From positions 1 through 64,000 of the forward strand of contig NZ_VMTV02000178.1 of assembly GCF_007644035.1 (NCBI RefSeq): 64,000 nt of DNA, written 5' to 3'. The DNA is from Vogesella mureinivorans (GTDB lineage: Bacteria > Pseudomonadota > Gammaproteobacteria > Burkholderiales > Chromobacteriaceae). Shown piece by piece: positions 48,216 to 59,295 of the stretch (its first letter is position 1; each line of letters opens with the position of its first letter). The position numbers and the translations under genes are program-made. The notes beneath the pieces were generated by a model, which saw only the letters and a list, made by a program, of their open reading frames with translations, was not told the origin of the DNA and did no database searches.

Positions 48216-49826
48216 ATGAGTATCAAGGCACGGGTTTTCTGGCTGGCAGGCAGCCTGCTTATCTTGATGGTTTTGCTGTGCGGCAGCATGGTTTTCCTGC
48301 TGCAGAAAAGCAATAGCGCCTTTGCTACTACCTATCAGGACCGTGTCATCCCGCTAAAACAGCTAAAAGTCGTCGCCGACATGTTTGCCGTAAACGTGGT
48401 GGACACCATCCATAAAACCAATGCCGGCACCCTGTCACCCGCAGACGGCAGCGCCGCCATTGCCACCGCAGAAGCAGAGTTCAGCAAACAGTGGTCTGCC
48501 TATACGGCCACCCACCTCACTGCAGAAGAGACCGCCCTGGTAGAGCAGGCCAAAACCAAGATAAGCAATGCACTGGGTGTTGCCCGCCAAGCCAGCCAGC
48601 TGATGCAAAGCGGGCAAAAAGAAGCACTGCAAGCACTGGCCAACAGCCAGCTCTACCCTGCCGTAGACCCGCTCAGCACCGACATCAGCAAGCTGATAGA
48701 CCTGCAGCTGGCCGAAGCCGAGAAAAACTACCACAGCAGCGAACAAAACCTGCAACAAAGCATACTACTTGCCACCGCCGCCCTGCTGCTGAGCCTGGCG
48801 ATAGGCAGCATCATGGCCTGGCGCCTGGCCAGCCGGCTGAACAGCAGCGTGCGCGAGCTGGCCGATACCTGCCAGGTCATTACGCAGAAGCATGACCTGA
48901 GCCTGCGCATACCGGTGCGCGGCAAAGACGAGCTGGCCGTGATTTCCCGCCAGCTCAACAGCCTGCTGGACAATATGGGCGCCATTATCCAGGACGTACG
49001 CAGCAGCAGCGATAACATTAACGACATGGCGCGCCAGATTGGCCAGACCTCCGACACCATCAGCAGTAGCTCGCGCCAGCAAAGCGAAGCCACGGCGTCC
49101 ATTGCCAGCACGGTAGAGCAGTTTGCCGTCAGCATCACCCACATTGCCGACAGTGCCGATATTGCCCAGCAGCGTGCCAGCCAGGCGGGCAAGGCATCCA
49201 GCGACAGCTCGCGGGTGATCGATGCCACCTTGCAGGAAATCACCGCCATCGGCGCCGCCATACGGCATAGCGAACAACAGGTAGCCGCGCTGACCCAGCA
49301 AAGCCACACCATTGTTAGTGTGCTGGATGTGATTCGTGACGTAGCCGACCAGACCAACCTGCTGGCACTGAATGCTGCCATCGAGGCCGCCCGTGCCGGC
49401 GACCTGGGGCGCGGCTTTGCGGTGGTGGCCGATGAGGTACGCAAGCTGGCAGAGCGCTCGGCGCAGTCCACCGTGCAGATAGACCAGATGGTGCGCGAGA
49501 TCACCCAGTCCGCCCAGGCGGCCAACCTGGCCATGCAGCAAAGCGTGAGCCGGGTCAGCAAAGGCGAGGCACTGACGGCAGAAATGCAGGACGCCATCGG
49601 GCGCATCCAGTGCAGCATTCACGAGGTATCACAATCTGCCAGCGAAATTGCCGACGCCCTGGCCGAGCAACGCACTGCCAGCAACGACATGGCGCGCCGT
49701 GTAGAACAGATCGCCCAGCTATCGGAAAACAACGCCAACAGCGCGCTAAACCTGGATAGCTATGCCAGCCAGCTGGAAGACAAGGCAGACCACCTGGAAG
49801 ACAAAGTCAAAAACTTCAGCGTATGA
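48216..49826 (+). CDS. Methyl-accepting chemotaxis protein with four-helix-bundle sensor
   Basis: The 536-residue receptor has two membrane helices (about 8-29 and 183-203) around a periplasmic region of about 150 residues predicted to form a four-helix bundle ([20 protein letters not shown] at its start). A HAMP domain follows (204-255), then the signalling domain with [41 protein letters not shown] (in two stretches) and a coiled-coil end. No CheB/CheR-binding pentapeptide is present (it ends EDKVKNFSV). AAGGGGGCGCT precedes the ATG. Ligand unknown. Confidence 0.94.
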   Translation: MSIKARVFWLAGSLLILMVLLCGSMVFLLQKSNSAFATTYQDRVIPLKQLKVVADMFAVNVVDTIHKTNAGTLSPADGSAAIATAEAEFSKQWSAYTATHLTAEETALVEQAKTKISNALGVARQASQLMQSGQKEALQALANSQLYPAVDPLSTDISKLIDLQLAEAEKNYHSSEQNLQQSILLATAALLLSLAIGSIMAWRLASRLNSSVRELADTCQVITQKHDLSLRIPVRGKDELAVISRQLNSLLDNMGAIIQDVRSSSDNINDMARQIGQTSDTISSSSRQQSEATASIASTVEQFAVSITHIADSADIAQQRASQAGKASSDSSRVIDATLQEITAIGAAIRHSEQQVAALTQQSHTIVSVLDVIRDVADQTNLLALNAAIEAARAGDLGRGFAVVADEVRKLAERSAQSTVQIDQMVREITQSAQAANLAMQQSVSRVSKGEALTAEMQDAIGRIQCSIHEVSQSASEIADALAEQRTASNDMARRVEQIAQLSENNANSALNLDSYASQLEDKADHLEDKVKNFSV

Positions 49827-50129
49827 CCATGCCGGCAGCCCCTTCGCCGCGGCGTCGGCGATGGGGCTGCCGGTATATTTAATGCCATGCAGCATGTCAT
49901 AGCAATAATTCTGCCATACTCTCGTCATTAGCCCGACACCGGGCTGCCACCTGTTGTTGCCCGTATACCCATTACCCGCGTTTATATCGCAACGCAGCAT
50001 GGTCTGGCTGTGTTTTGTCATAAACCAGTGGTAAAGTCTTTACTCAACAGATTGCGCCCAACAAGAAAAACATCCTGTCACGCAAGGCAGCACGGCCTGT
50101 TTGTCTTCCCCCATTTGAAGGAGATATCA
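49827..50129. other. Intergenic region upstream of phaC
   Basis: The region holds the chemoreceptor terminator and the phaC leader. No coding frame is supported; the apparent upstream extension of the phaC frame has no ribosome site. I could not pick a phaC promoter with confidence; TTGTCA near 50016 is a possible -35 without a good -10. Confidence 0.6.
49831..49880 (+). terminator. Terminator of the second chemoreceptor gene
   Basis: CCGGCAGCCCC (49832-49842) and GGGGCTGCCGG (49863-49873) form an 11-bp stem with an inner GC-rich pairing, followed by TATATTT. It lies a few bases after the stop codon. Confidence 0.7.
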
Positions 50130-51905
50130 ATGAGTCAGGAAACCACCACATCACTGGACAGCTTTTTTGCCAACCTGTCCGAAGCCAATCAAAAGTGGAT
50201 GCAGCAGTTCGTGAATTCGCTGGGTAGCGGCCTGTCGCCACAAGATGCGGCCAACCCCATGGCCGGCGCCTGGCAGCAAATGGTAGACAACGCCAACCAG
50301 TTTGTTGCCCTGCAAAACAACCTGTACCAGCAACAGATGAACATCTGGCTCTCTTTCCTGGGCCAGCCGGCCGGTGGCGCCCCCGCCGCACAGCCTGCCG
50401 CCAGCGACCGCCGCTTTGCCGCCCCGGAATGGAACGAGCACCCGTTTTACAGCTTCCTGAAACAAAGCTATCTGCTCACCAGCAAATGGATGACCGAGCT
50501 GGTAGACAAATCGCAGCTGGAAGGCGAAGACAAAGAACGCCTGGCCTTTGCCACCCGTCAGTATATCGACGCCATGGCACCGACCAACTTCATGCTGACC
50601 AACCCGGAAGTGGTCAAGCGCGCGCTGGAAACCAAAGGCGAAAGCCTGGTAGAAGGCATGAAAAACATGGTGGAAGACCTGCAAAAGGGTCACATCTCCA
50701 TGTCTGACGAGAGCAAGTTCGAGATCGGCAAAAACATTGCCTGCACCCCGGGCAAGGTGGTGTTCCGCAACAAGCTGATCGAGCTGATCCAGTACACCCC
50801 CACCACCGAGCAGGTATACGAAAAGCCGCTGCTGATCGTGCCGCCGTGCGTGAACAAGTACTACCTGATGGACCTGCAGCAGGATAACTCCATGGTGCGC
50901 CATTTTGTGGCCCAGGGTTATCGCGTGTTCCTGGTGAGCTGGCGCTCGGCCACCCCGGACATGAAGCACTACAAGTGGGACAACTACATCGAGGAAGGCG
51001 TGATCGCTGCCACCGAAGCGGTACGCAAGATCACCAAACAACCATCGATGAACGCGCTGGGCTTCTGCATCGGCGGCGTTATCCTCAACACCGCCCTGTG
51101 CGTGATGAAACACCGCAAGCTGAACTACATCGACAGCGCCACCTTCATGACCTCGCTGCTGGACCACACCGAGCCGGGCGAAATCAAGGTCTTCATCGAC
51201 AACAAGCTGATCCAGGCGCGCGAAGCCAAGCTGGCCACCGGCGATGGCGGCATCGTCAGCGGCAAGGAGCTGGGCCGTACCTTTGCCAGCCTGCGCGCCA
51301 ACGACCTAGTGTGGAACTACGTGGTGAACAACTACCTGCTGGGCAAAACCCCGCCACCGTTCGACCTGCTGTACTGGAACAACGACGCGGTAGACCTGCC
51401 ACTGCCGATGCACACTTTCTTCCTGAAAGAGTTCTACATCAACAACGCGCTGACCAAGCCGGGCAGCATCGAGCTGTGCGGCGTGAAGATCGACGTATCG
51501 CAGATCGACGTCCCGCTGTACATTTTTGCCGCCCGCGAAGACCACATCGTACCGTGGCAATCGGCCTACGACGGCGTGAAATACCTCAGCGGTGCGCCTT
51601 CCCGCCGTTACGTACTGGGCGCGTCCGGCCACATTGCCGGCTCCATCAACCCGGTGACCAAAGACAAGCGCAACTACTGGGTGAATGACGCACAAGCAGC
51701 CAGTGCCGACGCCTGGCTGGACGGCGCCGAAAGCCGCCCGGGCAGCTGGTGGAAAGACTGGGACGGCTGGCTGGCACCGCAGTCCGGCGAGAAAGTCGCC
51801 GCCCCGAAAACCTTTGGCAGCAAAGAACTGCCAGCCCTGTGCGACGCGCCGGGCGAATACGTGCAAGCCAAGGCCATGCCGGCCCAGCTGGCCACCCTGC
51901 AATAA
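50130..51905 (+). CDS. phaC: Class I polyhydroxyalkanoate synthase
   Basis: The 591-residue enzyme polymerises (R)-3-hydroxyacyl-CoA at the surface of PHA granules. Its lipase-like box is GFCIGG with the nucleophile Cys313; the Asp lies in [11 protein letters not shown] and the His in GASGHIAGS near the C-terminus. Size and the N-terminal block [11 protein letters not shown] mark class I. ATG 50130 has an ideal GAAGGAG site. Next is phaA, 72 bases downstream. There is no phaB reductase and no phasin, PhaR or PhaZ in the window; as far as I recall Chromobacterium violaceum has the same phaC-phaA pair. Confidence 0.96.
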   Translation: MSQETTTSLDSFFANLSEANQKWMQQFVNSLGSGLSPQDAANPMAGAWQQMVDNANQFVALQNNLYQQQMNIWLSFLGQPAGGAPAAQPAASDRRFAAPEWNEHPFYSFLKQSYLLTSKWMTELVDKSQLEGEDKERLAFATRQYIDAMAPTNFMLTNPEVVKRALETKGESLVEGMKNMVEDLQKGHISMSDESKFEIGKNIACTPGKVVFRNKLIELIQYTPTTEQVYEKPLLIVPPCVNKYYLMDLQQDNSMVRHFVAQGYRVFLVSWRSATPDMKHYKWDNYIEEGVIAATEAVRKITKQPSMNALGFCIGGVILNTALCVMKHRKLNYIDSATFMTSLLDHTEPGEIKVFIDNKLIQAREAKLATGDGGIVSGKELGRTFASLRANDLVWNYVVNNYLLGKTPPPFDLLYWNNDAVDLPLPMHTFFLKEFYINNALTKPGSIELCGVKIDVSQIDVPLYIFAAREDHIVPWQSAYDGVKYLSGAPSRRYVLGASGHIAGSINPVTKDKRNYWVNDAQAASADAWLDGAESRPGSWWKDWDGWLAPQSGEKVAAPKTFGSKELPALCDAPGEYVQAKAMPAQLATLQ

Positions 51906-51977
51906 TCTGCAAAACTTCTGTGCTAGATTGCGGCTTCACCCGAATCTGGCACAGAACAGAACAACCTGGAGAAAACC

Positions 51978-53159
51978 ATGCAAGACATCGTTATCGTTGC
52001 AGCACTGCGTACTGCCGTTGGCAGCTTTGGCGGCTCCCTGGCCAAAATCCCGGCCCCGGAACTGGGCGCTACCGTGATCAAGGGCCTGCTGGAAAAAACC
52101 GGCGTGAAGCCGGAAGACGTGAGTGAAGTGATCCTAGGTCAGGTACTGACCGCCGGCGCCGGCCAGAACCCTGCCCGCCAGGCACTGATCAAAGCCGGCC
52201 TGCCGGTTTCCACCCCGGCCTCCACCCTGAACGTGGTATGCGGCTCCGGCCTGCGCGCCGTGCACCTGGCCGCCCAAGCCATTGCCAATGGCGATGCCGA
52301 GATCGTGATTGCCGGCGGCCAGGAAAGCATGTCGCTGTCCCCGCACATCCTGCCGGGCTCGCGTGATGGTTTCCGCATGGGCAATGCCCAGCTGGTGGAT
52401 ACCATGGTGGCCGACGGCCTGACCGACGCCTACAACCACTACCACATGGGCATTACCGCCGAAAACGTGGCAGCCAAGTACAGCATCAGCCGTGAAGAGC
52501 AAGACGCGCTGGCCCTGGCCTCGCAGAACCGTGCCGAAGCCGCGCAGGCAGCGGGCAAGTTCGATGCCGAAATCGTGCCGGTACTGGTACCACAGCGTAA
52601 AGGCGACCCGGTAGCGTTTGCCAAAGACGAATACATCAAGGCCGGCGCTACGGCCGACAGCTTGGCCAAACTGCGCCCGGCCTTCAAGAAAGACGGCAGC
52701 GTTACCGCCGGTAACGCCTCCGGCATCAACGATGGCGCTGCCGCCGTGATGCTGATGACCGCCGAGCGTGCCGACAAGCTGGGTCTGAAGCCACTGGCCA
52801 TCATCAAATCCTACGCCCTGACCGGCTGCGAGCCGGAAATCATGGGCATCGGCCCGGTAGCCGCTACCCGCAAGGCGCTGGACAAAGCTGGCTGGAAAGT
52901 AGAAGACCTCGATCTGGTAGAAGCCAACGAAGCCTTCGCCGCCCAGGCGCTGGGTGTGGCCCGCGAGCTGGGCTGGAGTGCTGACAAGGTCAACGTGAAC
53001 GGCGGCGCCATCGCCCTGGGCCACCCTATCGGTGCATCCGGTTGCCGTGTTCTGGTGACCCTGCTGCACGAAATGCAGCGCCGTGACGCCAAAAAAGGCC
53101 TGGCTACCCTGTGCATCGGCGGTGGTATGGGTGTGGCGCTGGCAGTAGAGCGCCCATAA
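51978..53159 (+). CDS. phaA: Acetyl-CoA acetyltransferase (beta-ketothiolase)
   Basis: The 393-residue thiolase condenses two acetyl-CoA to acetoacetyl-CoA. Cys in [14 protein letters not shown] near 88 is acylated; His in GHPIGASG near 350 and Cys in TLCIGGGMG near 380 complete the site. It is in the same operon as phaC, so it supplies the PHB route, though thiolases of this size also serve other pathways. GGAG precedes the ATG and a terminator follows. Confidence 0.95.
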   Translation: MQDIVIVAALRTAVGSFGGSLAKIPAPELGATVIKGLLEKTGVKPEDVSEVILGQVLTAGAGQNPARQALIKAGLPVSTPASTLNVVCGSGLRAVHLAAQAIANGDAEIVIAGGQESMSLSPHILPGSRDGFRMGNAQLVDTMVADGLTDAYNHYHMGITAENVAAKYSISREEQDALALASQNRAEAAQAAGKFDAEIVPVLVPQRKGDPVAFAKDEYIKAGATADSLAKLRPAFKKDGSVTAGNASGINDGAAAVMLMTAERADKLGLKPLAIIKSYALTGCEPEIMGIGPVAATRKALDKAGWKVEDLDLVEANEAFAAQALGVARELGWSADKVNVNGGAIALGHPIGASGCRVLVTLLHEMQRRDAKKGLATLCIGGGMGVALAVERP

Positions 53160-53183
53160 GTCCGGTATCCATCGGCAAGCAAG

Positions 53184-53207
53184 GCCCCGCTACGGCGGGG
53201 CTTTTTT
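53184..53207 (+). terminator. Terminator of phaC-phaA
   Basis: GCCCCGC, a TACG loop and GCGGGGC are followed by six T, 25 bases after the phaA stop. Confidence 0.9.
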
Positions 53208-53366
53208 ATTGTGCTTCATTGACTGCGCCGCACCCCAAGCCCCTTGGCATGAATGCACTGCCGAGCGGCATTCTGTTTGCAGAACATTGCGTCCTGTCCC
53301 ATTGGCCGACTTGCCAGCCGCTGCCTGTCGCCGCAAAATGAATACAATATTCCAGCGAGAACCATC

Positions 53367-55160
53367 ATGAGCGCCACCCCAGTCTCCGCCCGCCTGGCCG
53401 CCTTGCGCCAGAGCATGCAGCAGCACGGCATAACCGCCTGTCTGATTCCGTCATCCGACCCGCACCTGTCCGAATACCTGCCCGGCTACTGGCAGGGCCG
53501 CCGCTGGCTGTCGGGCTTTCACGGCTCGGTCGGCACGCTGATCGTGACCCGCGACTTTGCCGGCCTGTGGGCCGACAGCCGCTACTGGGTACAGGCCGAG
53601 GCAGAGCTGGCCGGTAGCGAGATCCAGCTGATGAAAATCCAGACCGTGGCCAGCCCGCTGCACCTGGACTGGCTGGCGGCCAACCTGGTGAGCGGCAACG
53701 TACTGGCAGTAGATGGCGACGTACTGGGCCTGGCCGCCGCACGCGCACTGCAAGCGGCACTGAACAAGGCCGGCGCCACCCTGCGCACCGACTTCGACCC
53801 GCTGGCGGCCATCTGGGCCGATCGCCCCACCCTGCCCGCCGCAGCGGTTTACGCACACCTGCCGCCGTTTGCCAGCACCCCGCGCCACGCCAAGTTGGCC
53901 GCAGTACGTGCCGCCATGCAGCAGCACGGCGCCGACGCGCACTTTATCTCTACACTGGACGACATCGCCTGGCTGTTCAACCTGCGCGGTGCCGACGTGA
54001 ATTACAACCCGGTATTCGTGTCGCACGCGCTACTGCACCACGATGGCGCCACGCTGTTTGTCGGCGCCGGCAAGATCGACAGCGCGCTGGCCGCCACGCT
54101 GGCCGCCGACGGTATCACCGTCGCCGACTACCACGCCGCCAAGCCGGCCCTGGCCGCGCTTCCCACCGGCAGCCGCCTGCTGCTGGACCCGCGCCGCATT
54201 ACTCTGGGCCTGCGCCAGGCGGTAGCCGACGGCGTACAGGTAGTCGAAGCCATCAACCCGTCCACCCTGCTGAAATCGCGCAAAACGGCGGAAGAAGCGG
54301 CTTTCGTGCGTGACGCCATGGCGCAAGACGGCGCTGCACTGGCCGAGTTCTTTGCCTGGTTCGAGGCCAACGTTGGCCGCAGCCGCATTACCGAGCTCAC
54401 CATCGACGAGCAGATCAGCGCCGCCCGCGCCCGCCGCCCCGGCTTTGTCTGCCCCAGCTTTGCCACCATCGCCGGCTTCAACGCCAATGGTGCGCTGCCA
54501 CACTACCGCGCCACCGAAGAAAGCCACAGCGAGATTAGCGGCGACGGCCTGCTGCTGATCGACAGCGGCGGCCAGTACCACGGCGGCACCACGGATATCA
54601 CCCGCGTGGTAGCGGTAGGCACACCGAGCGAAGCGCAAAAGTACGACTGCACCCTGGTACTGAAAGGCATGATCCAGCTCAGCCTGGCGCACTTCCCGCA
54701 GGGCACGCTATCGCCCATGCTGGACGCGCTGGCGCGCGCGCCGATCTGGCAGGCCAACATCGACTTTGGCCACGGTGTAGGCCACGGGGTGGGCTACTTC
54801 CTGAACGTGCACGAAGGCCCGCAAAGCATTTCGCGCGCCATCCCCGAGCCGCACATGGCCATGGAAACCGGCATGATCACCTCCAACGAGCCGGGTATCT
54901 ACCGCCCGGGCCGCTGGGGTGTACGCATCGAAAACCTGCTGCTGAATGTGGACGCCGGCAGTAGCGAATTTGGCGACTTCCTGCGCTTTGAAACCCTGAC
55001 ACTGTGCCCCATCGACACCCGCTGCATCCTGCCCGCGCTGCTAGCCCCGGCCGAGCTGGCCTGGCTGAACGCCTACCACGCCCAGGTCTATGCCCGCATC
55101 AGCCCGCTGGTGAGCGGCGACGCGCTGGCCTGGCTACAGCACGCCACCCGCACACTGTAA
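53367..55160 (+). CDS. Xaa-Pro aminopeptidase (aminopeptidase P, long form)
   Basis: From ATG 53367 the protein has 597 residues, the three-domain long form of aminopeptidase P (two creatinase-like N-terminal domains and a pita-bread catalytic domain). Metal ligands are seen in LLLIDSGGQY and GTTDITR (Asp), VGHGVGYFLNVHEGP (His), NEPGIY (Glu) and VRIENLLL (Glu). It removes the N-terminal residue before proline. Upstream frame to 53253 has no ribosome site and is rejected. The C-terminus is followed by a paired hairpin of the 9-mer. Confidence 0.92.
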   Translation: MSATPVSARLAALRQSMQQHGITACLIPSSDPHLSEYLPGYWQGRRWLSGFHGSVGTLIVTRDFAGLWADSRYWVQAEAELAGSEIQLMKIQTVASPLHLDWLAANLVSGNVLAVDGDVLGLAAARALQAALNKAGATLRTDFDPLAAIWADRPTLPAAAVYAHLPPFASTPRHAKLAAVRAAMQQHGADAHFISTLDDIAWLFNLRGADVNYNPVFVSHALLHHDGATLFVGAGKIDSALAATLAADGITVADYHAAKPALAALPTGSRLLLDPRRITLGLRQAVADGVQVVEAINPSTLLKSRKTAEEAAFVRDAMAQDGAALAEFFAWFEANVGRSRITELTIDEQISAARARRPGFVCPSFATIAGFNANGALPHYRATEESHSEISGDGLLLIDSGGQYHGGTTDITRVVAVGTPSEAQKYDCTLVLKGMIQLSLAHFPQGTLSPMLDALARAPIWQANIDFGHGVGHGVGYFLNVHEGPQSISRAIPEPHMAMETGMITSNEPGIYRPGRWGVRIENLLLNVDAGSSEFGDFLRFETLTLCPIDTRCILPALLAPAELAWLNAYHAQVYARISPLVSGDALAWLQHATRTL

Positions 55161-55193
55161 GGCGCTGCCCAAGCCGCCCGTGTCGCGGCAAAA

Positions 55194-55237
55194 ACAAGTT
55201 GGCCGCACGGTAACAATGTACCGTGCGGCCAACTTGT
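55194..55237. repeat. Long inverted pair of the GTTGGCCGC repeat after the aminopeptidase gene
   Basis: ACAAGTTGGCCGCACGGTA (55194-55212) and its exact complement (55219-55237) flank a six-base loop. The 9-mer is exact in both arms (55198-55206 and 55225-55233). It lies 33 bases after the aminopeptidase stop, where a terminator would sit. There is no T tract after it, so if it stops transcription it would not be of the standard type. Confidence 0.9.
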
Positions 55238-55281
55238 AACTGTGCCATATTAAAGTCAACATTCTGGCACGTGGATAATCC

Positions 55282-56049
55282 ATGAAATATCGCCTGATAC
55301 TGCTGGCAACCCTACTGGCCACCAGCCTGCCCGCGGCCGCGCTATCCTTGCTGACCGAAGACTGGCCACCCGTCAGTTTCACCAACAGCAAAGGCCAGCC
55401 CGACGGCATGGCAGTAGAAGTGGTGAAGCTACTGCAAGAGCGCTTAAAAGACACCACCCCCATCCAGGTACAGCCTTGGGCACGCGCCTACAATAGCTTG
55501 CTGAACGAAAAAGACGTGATGCTGTTTACCGTTGGCCGCAGCGCCGAGCGCGAACGGCTGATGACGCTGGTAGGCCCCGTCCTGGTATCCAGCACCGACG
55601 TCTTTGCCCTGCGCCAGCACGCGGCAGAAATCCGCAAGCTCGGCCCCGCTGCCATGCAAAAGCTACCCACCGCCGCCTACCGCGGCAGCATTTTTGAAAG
55701 CACCGCCCACAGCCGGGGGTTTAATGTTTTCCCCACTACCGACCCGGCACACTCGGCCCGCATGCTGGCCGCCGGCCGCGTCAAGCTATGGGTAGAAGGC
55801 AATGTGGTGGTGGGCAATGTCTTGCGCGAGCAGGGCCTGCCGCTGGCCACGGTAGAGCGCGTTGCCACGCTGGACCGCCTGAGCCTGTACCTGGCTTTTT
55901 CGCCCAACATGCCACGCGATACTATCCTGCGCTGGGAAAAAGCCCTGGCGGACATCAAACAGGATGGCAGCTTTGCCACCATCCATCAGCACTGGTTCCC
56001 GCAAGACCCGGTACCCCTGCAGGTAGAGCGGCTGGGCATACAGCGCTGA
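55282..56049 (+). CDS. Periplasmic solute-binding-like protein, copy 1
   Basis: The 255-residue protein has a signal peptide (LILLATLLATSLPAAA) followed by LLTEDWPPVSFTNSKGQPDGMAVEVVKLLQERL, the start of the family 3 periplasmic binding-protein fold (SBP_bac_3). No ABC permease or ATPase is nearby, and the conserved amino-acid-binding Arg/Asp pattern is not obvious. Members of this orphan type often act as sensors or have unknown ligands. The neighbouring gene is a paralogue. No ribosome site stands out. Confidence 0.8.
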   Translation: MKYRLILLATLLATSLPAAALSLLTEDWPPVSFTNSKGQPDGMAVEVVKLLQERLKDTTPIQVQPWARAYNSLLNEKDVMLFTVGRSAERERLMTLVGPVLVSSTDVFALRQHAAEIRKLGPAAMQKLPTAAYRGSIFESTAHSRGFNVFPTTDPAHSARMLAAGRVKLWVEGNVVVGNVLREQGLPLATVERVATLDRLSLYLAFSPNMPRDTILRWEKALADIKQDGSFATIHQHWFPQDPVPLQVERLGIQR

Positions 56050-56107
56050 TATTGTCAGACAATCGGTGTTATGATGACTGCCAACCAGCCATGCGTCATA
56101 CCCCAAA

Positions 56108-56950
56108 ATGCTACTGCGCGCACTATTCCTGCTTACCCTCTTGCTGCCCCGGTTTGGCCAGGCTGCGCCGCTGACTATCCTGGCCGAAGAATGGCCACCC
56201 TTTGTCTATCTGAATGCCGTAGACCAGCCAGCCGGCATGGCGGTAGATATCGTGCAGCAGCTGCAACAGCGCACCGGTGACACCGCACCCATCCTGCTCA
56301 AATCCTGGGACCACGCCAGCGCACTACTGCGCAGCCAGCCGGACCACATGATGTTTACCCTGGGCGACACCGACGACAACCGCCGCGATTTCACCCAGCT
56401 CGGGCCCATCATGGTGGCCAGCGTTACCGCCTATAGCCTGCCTCGCAACGCGGCAGCACTGGCCAGCTTGCCCACCGCCCAGCTGGCACGCGAGCCCAGC
56501 GTGGCCGCACAAGACAGCATCGCCGAGGCGGCCGCGCAGGAAGCCGGCTTTCGCCCCACTCGCACACGGGACAGCGAGCAAGGCCTGCGGCTGCTGCTGG
56601 CCAACCGGGCCCGCCTGTGGGTAGAAGCCAACACGGCCGTGGCCACCCAGCTGCGCTTTGCCAATACGCCGTCACAGGCCATTGCCCCGGTGGCCACGCT
56701 CAGCAGCCTGCCCTTGTACCTGAGTTTTTCCCGTGGCACGGCGCCAGACACCATCCGACGCTGGCAGCAAGCACTGGAAGGCATGCTGCAAGATGGCAGC
56801 TATCTGGCCATCCACCTGCGCTGGCTACCGCTGGAGCCGCCAGTCGAGCAAGTAGCCCTGCACAGCCACGACCCGGCGCTGGTGCCAACAGCCGCCACAC
56901 CCACCGCGCCGCCAAACGATGCCAGTGGCACACTGGCCGCCACACCATGA
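56108..56950 (+). CDS. Periplasmic solute-binding-like protein, copy 2
   Basis: The 280-residue protein is a clear paralogue of the preceding one: LTILAEEWPPFVYLNAVDQPAGMAVDIVQQLQQR, FTLGDTDDNRRDFTQLGPIMV and GTAPDTIRRWQQALEGMLQDGSYLAIHLRWLP align with LLTEDWPPV, FTVGRSAERERLMTLVGPVLV and KALADIKQDGSFATIHQHWFP. It adds a Pro/Thr/Ala-rich tail (after 250) absent from copy 1. The signal peptide ends near GQAAP. No transporter genes are nearby. Ligand unknown. Confidence 0.8.
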   Translation: MLLRALFLLTLLLPRFGQAAPLTILAEEWPPFVYLNAVDQPAGMAVDIVQQLQQRTGDTAPILLKSWDHASALLRSQPDHMMFTLGDTDDNRRDFTQLGPIMVASVTAYSLPRNAAALASLPTAQLAREPSVAAQDSIAEAAAQEAGFRPTRTRDSEQGLRLLLANRARLWVEANTAVATQLRFANTPSQAIAPVATLSSLPLYLSFSRGTAPDTIRRWQQALEGMLQDGSYLAIHLRWLPLEPPVEQVALHSHDPALVPTAATPTAPPNDASGTLAATP

Positions 56951-57461
56951 AAAAACCCGCCTCACGGCTAATGCTAGTCAGTTAGGCGAATATGTTTGGC
57001 TATCAAGTGGAAGAGCGTGACTGAAGCGCCCCATCCCGTTGGCGCGAGCCGGGCAAAATGGTGCGCCCCAGGGTTGTGCTGAGCAAATCGAAGATTCGCA
57101 CGCGCAAGACGCCGATTTGTTTGAGTCCCGAGCCATTAGCGATCTGCGTGCAAATCTCTGATTTGCTCAGCGATGCGAGTTCGGCGGCGCCTGGGGCGTG
57201 CCTTTTTGCCCGGGGTTTCGAGCAGCCCCGGGTTGCGGAGGTATGAAAAGGGGACGGCAATCCGCCCCCTTTCCCGTCCTATTCCCTCGCGACGCTGCGC
57301 TTGCCTCGCTCGGTCACGGGCGGAACCGGCATCCAAACATCGTCCGCGTAGCGGACACACTAGCACTGGTCAACGAAACAAACCCCTAACCAAAAAATGC
57401 CAGTCAGCGTTAACTGACTGGCATTACGCCATGAGGCGGTTTTTTTTGGCAGCAGGCTGGC
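56951..57461. other. 511-base non-coding region with a large imperfect inverted repeat
   Basis: No frame here has a ribosome site or family resemblance. A 60-70 base imperfect inverted repeat spans about 57046-57089 and 57160-57222: GGGCAAAATGGTGCGCCCCAGG and GCTGAGCAAATC on one arm match GGGCAAAAAGGCACGCCCCAGG and GCTGAGCAAATC on the complement of the other, with a roughly 13-base insertion in the second. The argS terminator is at 57392-57425. The rest (57230-57390) is GC-rich with no recognisable gene. It may be a structured RNA or a remnant of a repeated element. Confidence 0.55.
57392..57425 (-). terminator. Terminator of argS
   Basis: AATGCCAGTCAG and CTGACTGGCATT, loop CGTTAA, are followed on the minus strand by a run of T (TTTTTT at 57397-57392). 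It lies 37 bases past the argS stop. Confidence 0.88.
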
Positions 57462-59189
<1,728 letters not shown>

Positions 59190-59295
59190 TTATAAAATCA
59201 AAGGCCGGGCGACAAAGCGCCCGGCTCGAATGCAATGCAGCAATTTTACGACCAAAGCGCCCTGCGGCCAACCTTTGCCGCAAGCTGCACACACT

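Noticed and set aside
56951-57461. tRNA or insertion sequence in the gene-free region
   Set aside because: I found no cloverleaf, CCA end, transposase frame or terminal repeats with a target duplication.
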